A stretch of DNA of 64,000 nt, from the NCBI RefSeq assembly GCF_016807805.1, contig NZ_CP063362.1, positions 5,126,501-5,190,500 on the forward strand, in the 5' to 3' direction. The stretch is from Xanthobacter dioxanivorans (GTDB lineage: Bacteria > Pseudomonadota > Alphaproteobacteria > Rhizobiales > Xanthobacteraceae). Of this stretch, positions 1 to 11,762 are shown one piece after another. The notes under the pieces were generated by a model, which worked only from the letters and a program-made list of their open reading frames with translations, did not search any database and had not been told where the DNA came from. The first letter of the stretch is position 1; each line of letters begins with the position of its first letter. The translations under genes were made by a program, and so were the position numbers.

Positions 1-1343
1 GGCCGCTCGGCCTTGCGCAGCACCTCGCCAAAGGCGGAGGAACCGGCGAGGTCGGACAGGCTGTCCGGACCCGCGCCGAGATACTCATAGGGATAGGTGA
101 GGTCCACCTTGGCGCCGATCAGGCCGATCTTCAGCCCGCCCTGCCGCCAGCGCTTGCGGATGCGCGCATTGAGAACGGACGCCTCGTGCCGCGGATCGGT
201 GCCCACGAAGAGGACGGCGTCCGCCTGATCAATGCCGGCGATGGTGGGATTGAACACGTAGGTCGCGCGGCCCAGCGAGGGGGCGAGGGCCGCCCCGTCC
301 TGACGGCAGTCGATGTTGGCCGAGCCGATCTTGCCGAGGAGCGCCTTGACCGCGAACACCTCCTCGACGCTGGCCAGGTCGCCGATGATGGCGCCCACCT
401 TGTTCGGCGCGGCCCCCTTCACCTTGGCGGCGATGGCGGAAAATGCCTCGGTCCAGGAGGCGGGCACGAGGCGACCGTCCTTGCGCACATAGGGCCGGTC
501 GAGGCGCTGGGTCTTCAGGCCGTCCCACACATAGCGGGACTTGTCGGAGATCCACTCCTCGTTCACCAGGTCGTTGTTGCGCGGCAGGATGCGCATGACC
601 TCGCGGCCGCGGGTGTCGATGCGAATATTGGAGCCCACCGCATCCATGACATCGATGGACTCGGTCTTGATCAGCTCCCACGGCCGGGCATGGAACTGGT
701 AGGGCTTGTGGGTGAGCGCGCCTACAGGGCACAGGTCCGCCACGTTGCCCTGCATCTCCGAGCGCATGGCGTGCTCGAGATAGGTGGTGATCTCCATGTC
801 CTCGCCGCGGCCGATGGCGCCCAGGTCCGGCACGCCGGCCACTTCCGTGGAGAAGCGCACGCAGCGGGTGCACTGGATGCACCGATTCATGGAGGTCTTG
901 ACCAGCGGGCCGATATATTTGTCTTCCACCGCCCGCTTGTTCTCGGCGAAGCGCGAGGTGTCCGCGCCATAGGCCATGGCCTGGTCCTGCAGGTCGCACT
1001 CGCCGCCCTGGTCGCAGATGGGGCAGTCGAGCGGGTGGTTGATGAGCAGGAACTCCATCACCCCTTCGCGCGCCTTCTTCACCATGGGGCTCTTGGTGAG
1101 CACCACGGGCGGCTCGCCATTGGGGCCGGGGCGCAGGTCCTTCACCGCCATGGCGCAGGAGGCAGTGGGCTTGGGCGGGCCGCCCTTCACTTCCACCAGG
1201 CACATGCGGCAGTTGCCGGCGATGGACAGCCGCTCATGGAAGCAGAAGCGCGGAATCTCGACGCCCGCCGCCTCGCACGCCTGGAGCAGCGTGTATTCGG
1301 CCGGGACATCGACTTCTGTGCCGTCGACGACGATCTTAGCCAT
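1..1343 (-). CDS. nuoG: NADH-quinone oxidoreductase subunit G (partial; C-terminus beyond base 1)
   Basis: Iron-sulfur subunit of the peripheral arm of complex I, passing electrons from the NuoE/NuoF module toward NuoI and NuoB on the cytoplasmic face of the membrane. The frame opens at the ATG complementary to 1341-1343 (protein begins [14 protein letters not shown]) and stays open to the window edge, giving about 447 of the usual ~690 residues. Cysteine sets appear in family order: a ferredoxin-type 2Fe-2S set ([12 protein letters not shown], then GNCRMC), a 4Fe-4S set ([14 protein letters not shown]) and CIQCTRC, then the start of the molybdopterin-oxidoreductase-like domain. It begins only 4 bases after the small membrane ORF and is the last gene of the operon visible here. 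Confidence 0.97.
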   Translation of the reverse strand, partial: MAKIVVDGTEVDVPAEYTLLQACEAAGVEIPRFCFHERLSIAGNCRMCLVEVKGGPPKPTASCAMAVKDLRPGPNGEPPVVLTKSPMVKKAREGVMEFLLINHPLDCPICDQGGECDLQDQAMAYGADTSRFAENKRAVEDKYIGPLVKTSMNRCIQCTRCVRFSTEVAGVPDLGAIGRGEDMEITTYLEHAMRSEMQGNVADLCPVGALTHKPYQFHARPWELIKTESIDVMDAVGSNIRIDTRGREVMRILPRNNDLVNEEWISDKSRYVWDGLKTQRLDRPYVRKDGRLVPASWTEAFSAIAAKVKGAAPNKVGAIIGDLASVEEVFAVKALLGKIGSANIDCRQDGAALAPSLGRATYVFNPTIAGIDQADAVLFVGTDPRHEASVLNARIRKRWRQGGLKIGLIGAKVDLTYPYEYLGAGPDSLSDLAGSSAFGEVLRKAER

Positions 1344-1347
1344 CCGC

Positions 1348-1641
1348 TTACTTCCCCGAACAACTTTCGACCAGGACCACGGCGAGAAGCGCCACAGCCC
1401 AGATGCTTCGGACCCACACCAGCGACCGCCCCTTCTTGGAGTGGAAGATCCACCCGAAGGCCAGCGCCAGCAGAGCGAAAGGCGCCATGACGAACATCGC
1501 CGTCCGGACCGCCATCCCGTCTTGAACCAGCCAGGCGAAGCCCCCGGCAGCGAAAACAATGCCGCCTAAGGTCACCCACAGCCCCATCCGCTCCCACTGT
1601 TCCGGCGTCGGTGCCGGAGGTGGAGGCACATAAGGCTCCAT
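1348..1641 (-). CDS. Small membrane protein lodged between nuoF and nuoG
   Basis: 97 residues, not a standard complex I subunit and not assigned by me to a named family. A proline-rich head ([13 protein letters not shown]) is followed by three hydrophobic stretches at about residues 20-39, 45-66 and 74-91, with a basic HSKKGR loop between the last two, so it is probably an inner-membrane protein. The start lies 3 bases after the nuoF stop and the stop 4 bases before the nuoG start, so it must be co-transcribed and probably translationally coupled with complex I. Tight placement and a credible membrane topology argue that it is a real gene. A role in complex I assembly is inference only. Confidence 0.75.
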   Translation of the reverse strand: MEPYVPPPPAPTPEQWERMGLWVTLGGIVFAAGGFAWLVQDGMAVRTAMFVMAPFALLALAFGWIFHSKKGRSLVWVRSIWAVALLAVVLVESCSGK

Positions 1642-1644
1642 TTC

Positions 1645-2951
<1,307 letters not shown>

Positions 2952-2955
<4 letters not shown>

Positions 2956-3824
2956 TCCTCCGGATCGCGGACGCCGGTGCCGGTCTTGAGCGGCTCGCGC
3001 TCCGAACCGGTGACGGACGGGCTGGACGCCTGGGCCTCGGCCGCCACCGCCTCGCGCTTCTCGCGGGTATCGGCGCCGTCGGCGGCCTTCTCCTGCTTGG
3101 CCGCGGCGGCGCCGGTGGGGTCGGCCGGGCTTTCCTCCGCCGCACGCGGGCGGCCGGCGGAGAGAAGGTCCGGGGTTTCGGTGCCACCTCCGCCGGCGGC
3201 GGGAATGCTGGTGGTGAAGGCGTACAGCGCCGGGTCGGTCAGCACGCGCGCGCCGCCCTCGGGCTCCGAGCCATGGCGCGTGTTCTGCGGGCCGACCTTC
3301 ACCGGGCGGCCGGCCACGAGGTCATCGAGCAGCTTCTCGAAATTCTCGGGCGTCAGGTCTTCGTAATAATCGTCGTTGATCTGCACCATGGGCGCGTTGG
3401 TGCAGGCGCCGAGGCACTCCACCTCCAGCCAGGACAGCTGGCCATCCGCGCTTACATGGCGCTCGTGGCCGATCTTCTTCTTGCAAACGTCGCGGATCTC
3501 CTCCGCGCCACGCAGCATGCAGGGCGTCGTGCCGCAGAGCTGGACGAAATACTTCCCCACCGGCTCAAGATTGAACATGGTGTAGAAGGTGGCGACCTCC
3601 AGCACGCGGATGTGCGCCATGCCGAGCCGGTCCGCCACCGCGCGGATGGCGGGTTCGGGAAGCCAGCCGCCAGCCGCCTTCTGGGCTTCCCAGAGCAGCG
3701 GCACCACGGCTGAGGCCTGGCGGCCTTCCGGATATTTCGCGATCAGCTTCTGCGCGATGGCTTCCAGCTCCGGCGTGAAGCCGAAGCTCTCGGGCTGCTC
3801 TACGGCAAGGCGGCGGACGGACAT
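2952..3824 (-). CDS. nuoE: NADH-quinone oxidoreductase subunit E (2Fe-2S) with long C-terminal extension
   Basis: 290 residues. The first ~190 are a normal NuoE: a helical N-terminus and a thioredoxin-like 2Fe-2S domain with ligands in CGTTPCML and [11 protein letters not shown]. coli NuoE is only about 166 residues. Here roughly 100 further residues follow, rich in Pro, Ala, Glu and Lys (for example around [20 protein letters not shown]) and of low complexity. Such tails are known in alphaproteobacterial NuoE, and their role is unclear. The gene lies 74 bases after nuoD and overlaps nuoF by 4 bases. Confidence 0.97.
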
Positions 3825-3898
3825 GGGTCAGATCCCGGAACGAGCCGCGCGCGGAGCGCACGCCGGCATCGGGCGAAGGGAGAGGAGAAGGCGGACCA

Positions 3899-5107
3899 TC
3901 AACGATCCACCTCCCCGAACACGATGTCGAGCGAGCCCAGCACCGCCGACACGTCGGCGAGCATGTGGCCGCGGCAGAGGAAATCCATGGCCTGAAGATG
4001 GGCGAAGCCCGGCGCGCGGATCTTGCAGCGATACGGCCTGTTGGTGCCGTCGGAGACGAGATAGACGCCGAACTCGCCCTTGGGCGCCTCGACGGCCGCA
4101 TACACGTCGCCGGCCGGCACGTGGAAGCCCTCGGTATAAAGCTTGAAGTGGTGGATGAGCGCTTCCATGGAGCGCTTCATCTCGCCCCGCTTGGGCGGCA
4201 CGATCTTGTTGTCCGTGGTGGAGACCGGCCCCGCCTCTTTCAGCAGACGCTCCACGCACTGCTTCATGATCTTGGTGGACTGGCGCATCTCTTCCATGCG
4301 CACCACGTAGCGGTCGTAGCAGTCGCCGTGCTTGCCGATCGGGATGTCGAAATCGAGCTCGGAATAGCACTCGTAAGGCTGGGCGCGGCGCAGGTCCCAC
4401 GCGGCGCCGGAACCGCGCACCATCACGCCCGAGAAGCCCCAGGCCAGCGCGTCCTCCAGCGACACCACGCCGATGTCGACGGTGCGCTGCTTGAAGATGC
4501 GGTTCTCGGTGACGAGGCCGTCGAGGTCGTCCAGCAGCTTCAGGAACGGATCGCAGAAGGCGCCGATGTCCTCCACCAGCGCCCGCGGCAGGTCCTGATG
4601 CACGCCACCGGGACGGAAATAGGCCGCGTGCATGCGGCTGCCGGAGGCGCGCTCATAGAAGATCATGAGCTTCTCGCGCTCCTCGAACCCCCAAAGCGGC
4701 GGGGTGAGCGCGCCCACGTCCATGGCGAAGGTGGTCACGTTGAGCAGGTGCGACAGCAGGCGCCCGATCTCGGAATAGAGCACGCGGATGAGCTGGCCGC
4801 GCCGGGGCACCTCGATGCCCAGGAGCTTCTCCACCGAGAGGCAGAAGGCGTGCTCCTGGTTCATGGGCGCGCAATAGTCGAGCCGGTCGAAATACGGCAC
4901 CGCCTGAAGATAGGTCTTGGCCTCGATCAGCTTCTCGGTGCCGCGGTGCAGGAGGCCGATGTGCGGGTCGACCCGCTCCACGACCTCGCCGTTCAGCTCC
5001 AGCACCAGGCGCAGCACGCCATGCGCCGCCGGATGCTGGGGGCCGAAATTGATCTGGAAGTTGCGGACTTTCTCGTCCGGCTTCATCTCGTCGGCGATAT
5101 CAACCAT
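3899..5107 (-). CDS. nuoD: NADH-quinone oxidoreductase subunit D (49-kDa subunit)
   Basis: 402 residues, the usual length. NuoD forms the quinone-binding cavity with NuoB at the junction of the peripheral and membrane arms, and is homologous to the large subunit of NiFe hydrogenases. The family N-terminus [18 protein letters not shown] is present, followed by [16 protein letters not shown], and the conserved C-terminus reads [12 protein letters not shown]. Unlike the E. coli nuoCD fusion, nuoC and nuoD are separate genes here, which is the normal alphaproteobacterial state; they are 11 bases apart. An alternative ATG at residue 8 is possible, but the upstream one fits homologues. Confidence 0.98.
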   Translation of the reverse strand: MVDIADEMKPDEKVRNFQINFGPQHPAAHGVLRLVLELNGEVVERVDPHIGLLHRGTEKLIEAKTYLQAVPYFDRLDYCAPMNQEHAFCLSVEKLLGIEVPRRGQLIRVLYSEIGRLLSHLLNVTTFAMDVGALTPPLWGFEEREKLMIFYERASGSRMHAAYFRPGGVHQDLPRALVEDIGAFCDPFLKLLDDLDGLVTENRIFKQRTVDIGVVSLEDALAWGFSGVMVRGSGAAWDLRRAQPYECYSELDFDIPIGKHGDCYDRYVVRMEEMRQSTKIMKQCVERLLKEAGPVSTTDNKIVPPKRGEMKRSMEALIHHFKLYTEGFHVPAGDVYAAVEAPKGEFGVYLVSDGTNRPYRCKIRAPGFAHLQAMDFLCRGHMLADVSAVLGSLDIVFGEVDR

Positions 5108-5118
5108 AAGGCGCTCCC

Positions 5119-5748
5119 TCAGCCGGCCTTGGGGGGCACGGGCGGCTGGCCCGAGGCCTTCTCGTCACCGGGAAGGACGTATTCCACGCCCTCCCACGGG
5201 GAGAGGAAGTCGAAGTTGCGGAATTCCTGCGGCAGGCGCACCGGCTCGTAGACCACGCGCTTCAGCTCGTCGTCGTAGCGCACTTCGACGAAGCCGGTGG
5301 TCGGGAAGTCCTTGCGCAGGGGGTGCCCGTCGAAGCCGTAGTCGGTGAGCAGGCGGCGCAGCTCCGGATGCCCGGTGAACAGGATGCCGTACATGTCGTA
5401 GGCTTCCCGCTCGAACCAGTTGGCGCCGGGGAAGACCGAGCAGATGGAGGGCACCGGCGTGTCCTCGTCCGTCTCCACCTTCAGCCGGATGCGGATGTTC
5501 TGCTTGAGCGACAGCAGGTGGTAGACCACGTCGAAGCGCTTCTCGCGCGCCGGATAGTCCACGCCGCATACGTCGACGATGCAATGGAACAGGCAGGCCG
5601 GATCGTCGCGCAGGAAGGTGGCGACCTTCACGATCTGCGTCGGCTCGATGGCCAGCGTCAGCTCGCCATGGGCGATCGTCGAGCCGAGCACCGCGCCGGC
5701 CAAAGCCGCCGATATGTGCGCCGCGAGGTCGTTCAGGGTCTCGTCCAT
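5119..5748 (-). CDS. nuoC: NADH-quinone oxidoreductase subunit C (30-kDa subunit)
   Basis: 209 residues beginning [17 protein letters not shown] structural subunit of the complex I peripheral arm that packs against NuoD. The 30-kDa signature region is clear ([19 protein letters not shown], then [20 protein letters not shown]). The start at 5748 is chosen because GGGAGC lies just upstream; a longer reading frame runs on through nuoB but has no family similarity. It begins 14 bases after nuoB. Confidence 0.97.
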   Translation of the reverse strand: MDETLNDLAAHISAALAGAVLGSTIAHGELTLAIEPTQIVKVATFLRDDPACLFHCIVDVCGVDYPAREKRFDVVYHLLSLKQNIRIRLKVETDEDTPVPSICSVFPGANWFEREAYDMYGILFTGHPELRRLLTDYGFDGHPLRKDFPTTGFVEVRYDDELKRVVYEPVRLPQEFRNFDFLSPWEGVEYVLPGDEKASGQPPVPPKAG

Positions 5749-5762
5749 CGGATGCTCCCGGC

Positions 5763-6347
5763 TCAGCGCTCGATGGTGCCGATGCGGCGGATCTTCTTCT
5801 GCAGCAGCAGCACGCCGTAGAGCAGCGCTTCCGCCGTGGGCGGGCAGCCCGGCACGTAGATGTCCACCGGCACGATGCGGTCGCAGCCGCGCACCACCGC
5901 GTAGGAGAAGTGGTAGTAGCCACCGCCGTTGGCGCAGGAACCCATGGAGATGACGTAGCGCGGCTCCGGCATCTGGTCGTAGACCTTGCGCAGGGCCGGC
6001 GCCATCTTGTTGGTGAGCGTGCCGGCGACGATCATCACGTCCGACTGGCGCGGCGAGGCGCGCGGTGCGAAGCCGAAGCGCTCCACGTCGTAGCGCGGCA
6101 TGGAAACCTGCATCATCTCCACGGCGCAGCACGCGAGGCCGAATGTCATCCACATGAGCGAGCCGGTGCGCGCCCAGGTGATGAGGTCGTCCGCGGTGGT
6201 GAGGATGAAGCCCTTGTCCGCGAGCTCGGCATTGACCTCCTTGAAGAAGGGATCATCCGCGCCCACGGGGCGGCCGGTGGAGGGATCGACGATGCCCGTG
6301 GGGGCCTGTGCGATCTCGGGCTTGGTAGCCGAAGGGGTCAGTCCCAT
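5763..6347 (-). CDS. nuoB: NADH-quinone oxidoreductase subunit B (4Fe-4S cluster N2)
   Basis: 194 residues from the ATG at 6347 ([14 protein letters not shown]). NuoB carries cluster N2, the last iron-sulfur centre before ubiquinone. The cysteines are in place: the adjacent pair in [11 protein letters not shown], the one in [11 protein letters not shown] and the one in [14 protein letters not shown]. An in-frame ATG at 6368 would add seven residues but has no ribosome-binding site, whereas the chosen start has AGGGAG at a good distance. The start lies inside the end of nuoA (10-base overlap), so translation is coupled. Confidence 0.97.
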   Translation of the reverse strand: MGLTPSATKPEIAQAPTGIVDPSTGRPVGADDPFFKEVNAELADKGFILTTADDLITWARTGSLMWMTFGLACCAVEMMQVSMPRYDVERFGFAPRASPRQSDVMIVAGTLTNKMAPALRKVYDQMPEPRYVISMGSCANGGGYYHFSYAVVRGCDRIVPVDIYVPGCPPTAEALLYGVLLLQKKIRRIGTIER

Positions 6348-6703
6348 TCCAGAGCTCCCTTGCGCCATTCGTAGATGAAGCCGACGGTCAGCACGCCGAG
6401 GAAGATCATCATCGACCAGAAGCCCAGGTCGCCGAGGCTGCCGAACGTCACCGCCCAGGGGAACAGGAAGGCCACTTCCAGGTCGAAGATGATGAAGAGG
6501 ATGGACACGAGATAGAAGCGCACGTCGAAGGTCATGCGCGCGTCATCGAACGCATTGAAGCCGCATTCGTAGGCCGACAGCTTCTCCGGATCGGGATTCT
6601 GATAGGCCACGAGGAAGGGTGATACGAGCAGCGCGAGCCCGATCACCAGCGACACGCCGATGAAAATCACCACCGGCAGATAATCCATGAGCAACGCGTT
6701 CAT
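6338..6703 (-). CDS. nuoA: NADH-quinone oxidoreductase subunit A
   Basis: 121 residues, the normal size of this small membrane-arm subunit. Three transmembrane segments are visible, at about residues 9-31, 63-83 and 90-110. The conserved loop between the first and second ([21 protein letters not shown]) is the family signature that lines the quinone channel. It is the first gene of the nuo operon. The longer open frame upstream of the chosen ATG (to 6910) is arginine-rich and lacks family similarity. Confidence 0.97.
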   Translation of the reverse strand: MNALLMDYLPVVIFIGVSLVIGLALLVSPFLVAYQNPDPEKLSAYECGFNAFDDARMTFDVRFYLVSILFIIFDLEVAFLFPWAVTFGSLGDLGFWSMMIFLGVLTVGFIYEWRKGALEWD

Positions 6704-7172
6704 TCTGCTCGCACCTCGGGGCGCTGGATCGGGGCCATAAGCGGCGCAAACGGTCAAAGCGCGAGAATCGGGCGACGCGCTTGAAGCGTGACCGCGCCGT
6801 CCGGCTAGAGGAATTCGAAACGACGCCGCAGCCTTATCGCAGCGCCAGATAGGAGGCAAGTGCGCGGTTCGGCGTAGGCCACATCCCGGCACGGCCCCGC
6901 CCCGCACCACCGCTCACCGGCCCGGTCCGCTCCGCTGCGGTAACCGCCAAGCCGGAGGTTGGATCCGGCTATGGCGGGAGGCGTGAAGGAGCCGCATCCT
7001 TCAGGGCTGTGACACCGGTCCGGTTGGCGCCAGTCCGCTTCCCGCCTGCGTTTCCGGCCCCCATGCGACACAATGACATGCGCCGCCGGAAGAATGCCGC
7101 AGACGTGAAGGCGGCGCACCCGCAGAGCCGGCAGGCCGCGTCCACGACGGGCGAGTCGTGGACGCGGATCGC
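6704..7172 (-). other. Intergenic region upstream of nuoA and downstream of the DUF3300 gene
   Basis: 469 bases with no gene I can support. It must hold the promoter of the nuo operon, but I see no convincing -35/-10 pair. Several open frames cross it on both strands; all are arginine/proline-rich and look like high-GC noise. The one clear structure is the hairpin at 7138-7165, entered separately. Confidence 0.5.
7138..7165 (-). terminator. Hairpin directly after the DUF3300 stop codon
   Basis: A perfect 11-bp stem (GCGTCCACGAC paired with GTCGTGGACGC, loop GGGCGA) sits 7 bases beyond the stop at 7173 on the transcribed minus strand. No run of T follows, so it may terminate weakly or protect the mRNA 3' end. 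Confidence 0.4.
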
Positions 7173-8798
7173 TCAGCGGCCGCGACCGCGCATCGGCATC
7201 GCCCGAGGGGCGAACGTGCGCGGCTGCGCGCTGCGGAACTGCGCGCCACCGGGCCGGAATTGCTGCGGCCGCACAACGGGCTTCATGCCCCCGCCATACC
7301 CGCCATAGGTGCGCGGGAGGCCGGGCTTCACCCCGCCATAGGCGCGCGGTGGCTTCTTGAACTGCTGCGCGCCGCCGGGGCGGTAGATCTGGCCGCCCGG
7401 CTTCGGCCTGAAGGCTGGATTGACGCCCGGCAGGAAGCCGTTGCCCGGCTTCGGCTGGAAACGGGGAATCGGCTTCGCGCCTCCGGGGAGACCCGGACCC
7501 GACGGGCGGCCACCCGGAGTGCCCGGCCCGAACTTGCCCGGTCCGGCCGGATTGAACTTGCCGGGCGCCGGCTTCCACGGCTGCATCCCGCCAGGACCAG
7601 GACCCGGATGAGGACCAGGACCAGGACCGGGACCGGGATGAGGACCAGGACCGGGACCGGGATGAGGACCAGGACCGGGACCAGGGTGAGGCCCAGGGCC
7701 GGGACCGGGACCTGGATGGGGACCGGGACCTGGATGGGGACCGGGGCCGGGCCAGGGGTGCGGTCCCGGCCAGGGACCGGGCCCCGGAGGCCGCGGGCCG
7801 GGGCCGGGCCACGGCGGGCGGGGCGGCGGGCGCCAGCCGGGATAACCCGGCCACACCGGCGGATAGACCCACCCCGGACCCCAGTTCCAGGAATTGTCCC
7901 AGGCGCTGCCCACCAGCACGCCGGCGCCGAAGCCCAGCAAGCCGACGCCGGCTGCGGTGTAGATGCTGTAGGGGTCGTATTGCGGCACATAGACCACGTC
8001 CGGATCGGCGGGCGTGATGTAGACCACGCTGCGCCCGCTCTCCTCCCGAGTGGTGACCACCTGCTTGTCGTTGCTCTTCAGCGCGCCGGCCGCCTCCGCC
8101 TTGGCGCGCAGGGTCTGGATGGCAACGGAGACGTCCTCGGGCTGATTCACGAACGCGATGCCGATATTGGCCGTGGCGTCGAGATCCTCGTTCAGCTTGG
8201 CGACGACGGTGGGGAAGCGCGCCATGGCCTTCACCGACGGATCCCACTTCTGGGCGTCGGCACCGGCGAAATTGCCCTTGCGCACGGCCGTCCTGTTGCG
8301 CTCGATCCAGCGCTGCGCCTGCACCAGCTCCAGCGGATAGGCGGTCGACGGCAGCATCTGCGCCAGCAGCGTATCGGGATAGAGCGCGTAGGGCGCGAGC
8401 ATCTGCTCCAGCTGGGCCACCGTGAAGCCGGGCGGGCCGGAGGGTTGGCCGATCGCAGAAGGCGCGGGCGGGGCCGGAGGGGCGCCGGCATAGGGCGCCG
8501 GCGCGGTCGCGCCGGGCGGAGGAGCGGAGGACGGTGCAGCCTCCGCCCCCGCCGTCGGCGGGGCGGGCGGTGGCGGAACCGCCGCATTCGTGCCCGCAGC
8601 CGGCGGAGCCGATGGGGCGACGGCCGGTGCTGGACCGGCGGGGGGAAGCGGCGGGACCGCTTGGGATTCCTGCGCCGCCCCGGATGCCGGCGGCGTCTGC
8701 GCCAATGCCGGATAGAGGCTCGTGGTCCACCCGAAAACCAGAGCCACGGCGAGGCGCGACCACCCCGCGAACTCCTGGCGACGCCCGTGCAACGTCAT
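7173..8798 (-). CDS. DUF3300 family exported protein with Gly-Pro-His repeat tail
   Basis: 541 residues from the ATG at 8798. The N-terminus is a signal peptide (hydrophobic stretch LAVALVFGWTTSLYPALA, probable cleavage before QTPP). A Pro/Ala-rich linker of about 95 residues leads to the DUF3300 domain (roughly residues 135-320; GFTVAQLEQMLAPYALYPDT to VVYVPQYDP). A Gly/Pro/His repeat follows (about 360-460), then a basic, glycine-rich C-terminus ending AMPMRGRGR. DUF3300 has no known function. The product should be periplasmic or surface-associated, and the GPGPHPGP units could bind metal through their histidines (inference). The gene stands alone, 115 bases from cckA. Confidence 0.85.
   Translation of the reverse strand: MTLHGRRQEFAGWSRLAVALVFGWTTSLYPALAQTPPASGAAQESQAVPPLPPAGPAPAVAPSAPPAAGTNAAVPPPPAPPTAGAEAAPSSAPPPGATAPAPYAGAPPAPPAPSAIGQPSGPPGFTVAQLEQMLAPYALYPDTLLAQMLPSTAYPLELVQAQRWIERNRTAVRKGNFAGADAQKWDPSVKAMARFPTVVAKLNEDLDATANIGIAFVNQPEDVSVAIQTLRAKAEAAGALKSNDKQVVTTREESGRSVVYITPADPDVVYVPQYDPYSIYTAAGVGLLGFGAGVLVGSAWDNSWNWGPGWVYPPVWPGYPGWRPPPRPPWPGPGPRPPGPGPWPGPHPWPGPGPHPGPGPHPGPGPGPGPHPGPGPGPHPGPGPGPHPGPGPGPGPHPGPGPGGMQPWKPAPGKFNPAGPGKFGPGTPGGRPSGPGLPGGAKPIPRFQPKPGNGFLPGVNPAFRPKPGGQIYRPGGAQQFKKPPRAYGGVKPGLPRTYGGYGGGMKPVVRPQQFRPGGAQFRSAQPRTFAPRAMPMRGRGR
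7588..7760. repeat. In-gene minisatellite encoding (GPGPHP)n
   Basis: On the plus strand, units built from GGACCAGGACCGGGACCGGGATGA recur in 18-, 24- and 30-base versions, all multiples of 6. Changes in copy number therefore keep the DUF3300 reading frame open. The last units drift toward GGACCGGGACCTGGATGG. This is the pattern expected of slipped-strand length variation within a coding sequence. Confidence 0.8.
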
Positions 8799-8913
8799 GC
8801 GCCTCTCCGCAGTTCCCGCTCTGCCGTACCCGCACCCGGTGGCCCCGAGATGCCCCCGGCGGCACCCGCCTCGGCGCGACAATGCGCAATCGGAAAACGT
8901 CCGTCCATACGGG

Positions 8914-11451
8914 TCATCCACGCAGCGTCTCGCTCACCGCCGCCACCAGCTGCTTGAGCGAAAACGGCTTGGGCAGGAAGGAGAAGTGCTCGCTCGGCGG
9001 CAGGTTGCGGGCGAACGCCTCCTCGGCATAGCCCGAGATGAAGATGACCTTGAGCGCCGGGTCGCGCGCCCTGAGCGCCCGCAGCAGGGTCGGGCCGTCC
9101 ATCTCCGGCATCACCACGTCGGAGATGACGAGGTCCACCTTGCCGGCGCGCTCCATCACCTCCAGTGCTTCCACGCCGCTCGCGGCGGAGAGGACCTCGT
9201 AGCCCCGGTTGGCCAGCGCGCGGCTGGCGAAGGCGCGCACCGCATCCTCGTCCTCCACCAGCAGCACGCGCCCGTGCCCGGTCAGGTCGGCGCCCTTCGC
9301 CTCCGCCGGATCCGCCGGGCGCGGCGTCTCCGCCTCCTCGATCACGCCTTCATGCCGGGGCAGGAACACACGGAAGATCGTGCCACGGCCCTGCTCGCTC
9401 TCCACCAGGATGGTGCCGCCCGTCTGCTCGACGATGCCGTAGACGGTGGAGAGGCCGAGGCCGGTGCCCTTGCCCACTTCCTTGGTGGAGAAAAACGGCT
9501 CGAAGATCTTGTCCTTGATCTCCGGCGGGATGCCGGTGCCGGTGTCGGCCACCTCCACCAGTACGTAATCCGCCTCCGGGAGGCGCTGGCCGAAGCCGGC
9601 GCACTCGGCCGCGGGGACGTTGGCCGTGCGCAGCGTGAGGATGCCGCCGTCCGGCATGGCGTCCCGCGCGTTCACCACCAGGTTGATGATGACCTGCTCG
9701 AACTGGTTGACGTCCACCTTCACCGGCCACAATTCCCGTGCGTGCTGCACCTCCAGCGTGATGCGCTCGCCGATGAGGCGGCGCAGGAGCTGCGTCACGT
9801 CGGAGATCACGTCGGTGAGCTCGATCACCTGCGGACGCAGGGTCTGGCGCCGCGAGAAGGCGAGCAGCTGCCGCACCAGGCCGGCGGCGCGGTTCGCGTT
9901 CTGCTTGATCTGCATGATGTCCGGGAAGGACGGGTCGCTCTGCCGGTGCTTGAGAAGCAGCAGGTCGCAATAGCCGATGATGGCGGTCAGCATGTTGTTG
10001 AAGTCGTGCGCCACCCCGCCCGCCAGATGGCCCACCGCCTGGAGCTTCTGCGATTCGGCGAACTGGGTCTCCAGCTGCTTCTGCTCGGTGGTGTCGATGG
10101 CGCACAGGGCGATCTCGCCACCCCCGGCCGATCCGAGCGCGGCGGCGTAGAGGCGGGCCGAGCGCCCGCTGCCGGCGGAGAGGATGACGTCGCACGGCGG
10201 CGGCGGTTCCGTCCCGGCACGGGCGCTGGCGAGCAGCTGGTCGGCACCGGCGGCATCCGTCACCAGTGCGGCCAGGGGCTGGCCCGCCGCATCGCCGAAC
10301 AGCCGCGCAAAGGCGGCATTGGCCGCCCGCACGCGTCCTGTGCCATTCACCAGCGCCATGGCGAGGGGCGCCCGCTGGAAGAAGAGGTCGCCGTCGGCAT
10401 CGATGCTGGCGGCCGGCTCTCCGGCGGGCAGCGCAGCGTGTACCGCATCGAGGGGGAGAACCACGGCCGTCGCGCCGGCGGCCGCGCCGGACGGGCCCGG
10501 GGCAAGCCGCATCAGCGCCGGCAGCGCCGTCCCGTCCCTCCGGGTGAGATCAAGGGTGAGAAGGCCGTTTCCCTTGCGGTCGCCCAACACCGCCCTCAGC
10601 CGGCCCAGATGCTCCGGCGCCACCACCTGCCGCAGGTCGAGCCCGTCCGGCCCCAGCTCCGCCAGCGGGTAGCCGAGAAGGCGGCACAAGGTGAGGTTCG
10701 GCGATACCAGGCGGTCGCCGGCGAGCCGCGCGATGCCTGCGGGCGCGTTCTCCCATGCCGCGATCAGTTCCGCCCCGGGCAGGGGCTCGGCTTCCGCAGC
10801 AGCAGGGCCAGCAGCGACCGGAGGAGCGGCGACGGGACCCTCGAGAACCGCATCCTCGGACAGCCGGACGGTCCACAGCACACGCCGCGGCGAGCCGAGG
10901 GGATGGACGGAAACCTCGAGCTGACGTCCGCGCTGCCCGGTGGCGAACGAAATGGCGCGCGCATGGACGGCGTTGCGCGCCACCGCTTCCAGCATCTCGG
11001 CCACCAGGCCCTGGCTGCCGGGAATGCGGGCGAGGAAGCGCTCGGGTGTCGGCGCATCCTGGGTACCGGCGCGGCACATACGCAGATAGGCGGTATTCGC
11101 CTCCGCCACGCGCTCGCCGTCCTCGACCACGGCCATGGCGTCTCCGGAGGCCGCCAGCGCGGCCGGTCCCAACACATCCTCCGGCTCCGCGCCCCCGAGG
11201 CTGCGGCGCATGGCGAGCACGAGCTCGAACCCGCCCGCAACGGCCAGGGCCGCCACCAGGGCCGAGAGAATCATCGAGGAGCTGTCGGCGAACACGAATG
11301 CAGCGGCAAAGCCGCCGGCGAGCGCCGCGAGCAGCACCGCCGCGCGCCCGGCGGGCAGCAGCCGGCCAGCGCGCCGTTTCACCCGGCCCTGAGGACCGCG
11401 TCCGCCGGGCCCGCGTCCGCCCGGCTCGCGTCCACCCTTGGCTTCACTCAT
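8914..11451 (-). CDS. cckA: Cell-cycle hybrid histidine kinase CckA
   Basis: 845 residues from the ATG at 11451, chosen because AGGGA lies 5 bases upstream; an in-frame ATG 13 codons earlier has no such site. Order of parts: a Gly/Arg-rich cytoplasmic head, two transmembrane helices (about 35-54 and 58-80), PAS-like segments (about 90-460), a HisKA domain with the phospho-accepting His in [11 protein letters not shown] (about residue 482), an HATPase domain and a C-terminal receiver domain whose Asp lies in [12 protein letters not shown]. In alphaproteobacteria CckA acts through ChpT to phosphorylate CtrA and also works as its phosphatase. The HDFNN box and the architecture are typical. Confidence 0.93.
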   Translation of the reverse strand: MSEAKGGREPGGRGPGGRGPQGRVKRRAGRLLPAGRAAVLLAALAGGFAAAFVFADSSSMILSALVAALAVAGGFELVLAMRRSLGGAEPEDVLGPAALAASGDAMAVVEDGERVAEANTAYLRMCRAGTQDAPTPERFLARIPGSQGLVAEMLEAVARNAVHARAISFATGQRGRQLEVSVHPLGSPRRVLWTVRLSEDAVLEGPVAAPPVAAGPAAAEAEPLPGAELIAAWENAPAGIARLAGDRLVSPNLTLCRLLGYPLAELGPDGLDLRQVVAPEHLGRLRAVLGDRKGNGLLTLDLTRRDGTALPALMRLAPGPSGAAAGATAVVLPLDAVHAALPAGEPAASIDADGDLFFQRAPLAMALVNGTGRVRAANAAFARLFGDAAGQPLAALVTDAAGADQLLASARAGTEPPPPCDVILSAGSGRSARLYAAALGSAGGGEIALCAIDTTEQKQLETQFAESQKLQAVGHLAGGVAHDFNNMLTAIIGYCDLLLLKHRQSDPSFPDIMQIKQNANRAAGLVRQLLAFSRRQTLRPQVIELTDVISDVTQLLRRLIGERITLEVQHARELWPVKVDVNQFEQVIINLVVNARDAMPDGGILTLRTANVPAAECAGFGQRLPEADYVLVEVADTGTGIPPEIKDKIFEPFFSTKEVGKGTGLGLSTVYGIVEQTGGTILVESEQGRGTIFRVFLPRHEGVIEEAETPRPADPAEAKGADLTGHGRVLLVEDEDAVRAFASRALANRGYEVLSAASGVEALEVMERAGKVDLVISDVVMPEMDGPTLLRALRARDPALKVIFISGYAEEAFARNLPPSEHFSFLPKPFSLKQLVAAVSETLRG

Positions 11452-11762
11452 GAGATCCCTGCCTCGCATCGCCGGCCGCGCCCGCGCCAATCGCGCACGC
11501 TGGTCCCGGCAGATTCGCCTGCGACTTAAATCCTGCCATGATTATCAACAAAACCTTAGGCCCTGAGGATTAGGATGGTTGGGTCCTGTGGCCCGTCCGC
11601 TGCGGCGAACGGGAATGGGTGACGCAAGGTCAGCTCGACGTGTGTCGAGCCGGCATGTGGGACCCTGGAGGTTTTCGGGTAAAGTGTGGATGTTCTGTCC
11701 TCGCCTGTGCGGCTTTTGCAGCGCCCCTTGAATCAGCCCCCAGGCAGGAAAGCGGAGGCAGG
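11452..11762. other. Divergent intergenic region between cckA and the fliO-like gene
   Basis: 311 bases. Two divergent promoters are expected. On the cckA side a loose match exists (TTGTTG, 17 bases, TAAGTC on the minus strand near 11520-11560). A perfect 7-bp hairpin (GCTCGAC GTGT GTCGAGC) lies at 11633-11650 on the fliO side. I see no further gene. Confidence 0.45.

Noticed and set aside
6704..7172. tRNA or other stable RNA gene in the nuoA upstream gap
   Set aside because: I looked for cloverleaf arms and a T-loop GTTCxANNC with acceptor pairing here and in the other larger gaps and found none convincing.
7588..7760. CRISPR-like regular repeats
   Set aside because: Units are directly adjacent with no unique spacers, and they lie in frame inside the DUF3300 gene, so this is a coding minisatellite.
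8722..11529. A 935-codon plus-strand frame opposite cckA
   Set aside because: Antisense shadow of a complete, motif-rich histidine kinase; composition (Arg, Gly, His, Ala) is typical of such shadows.
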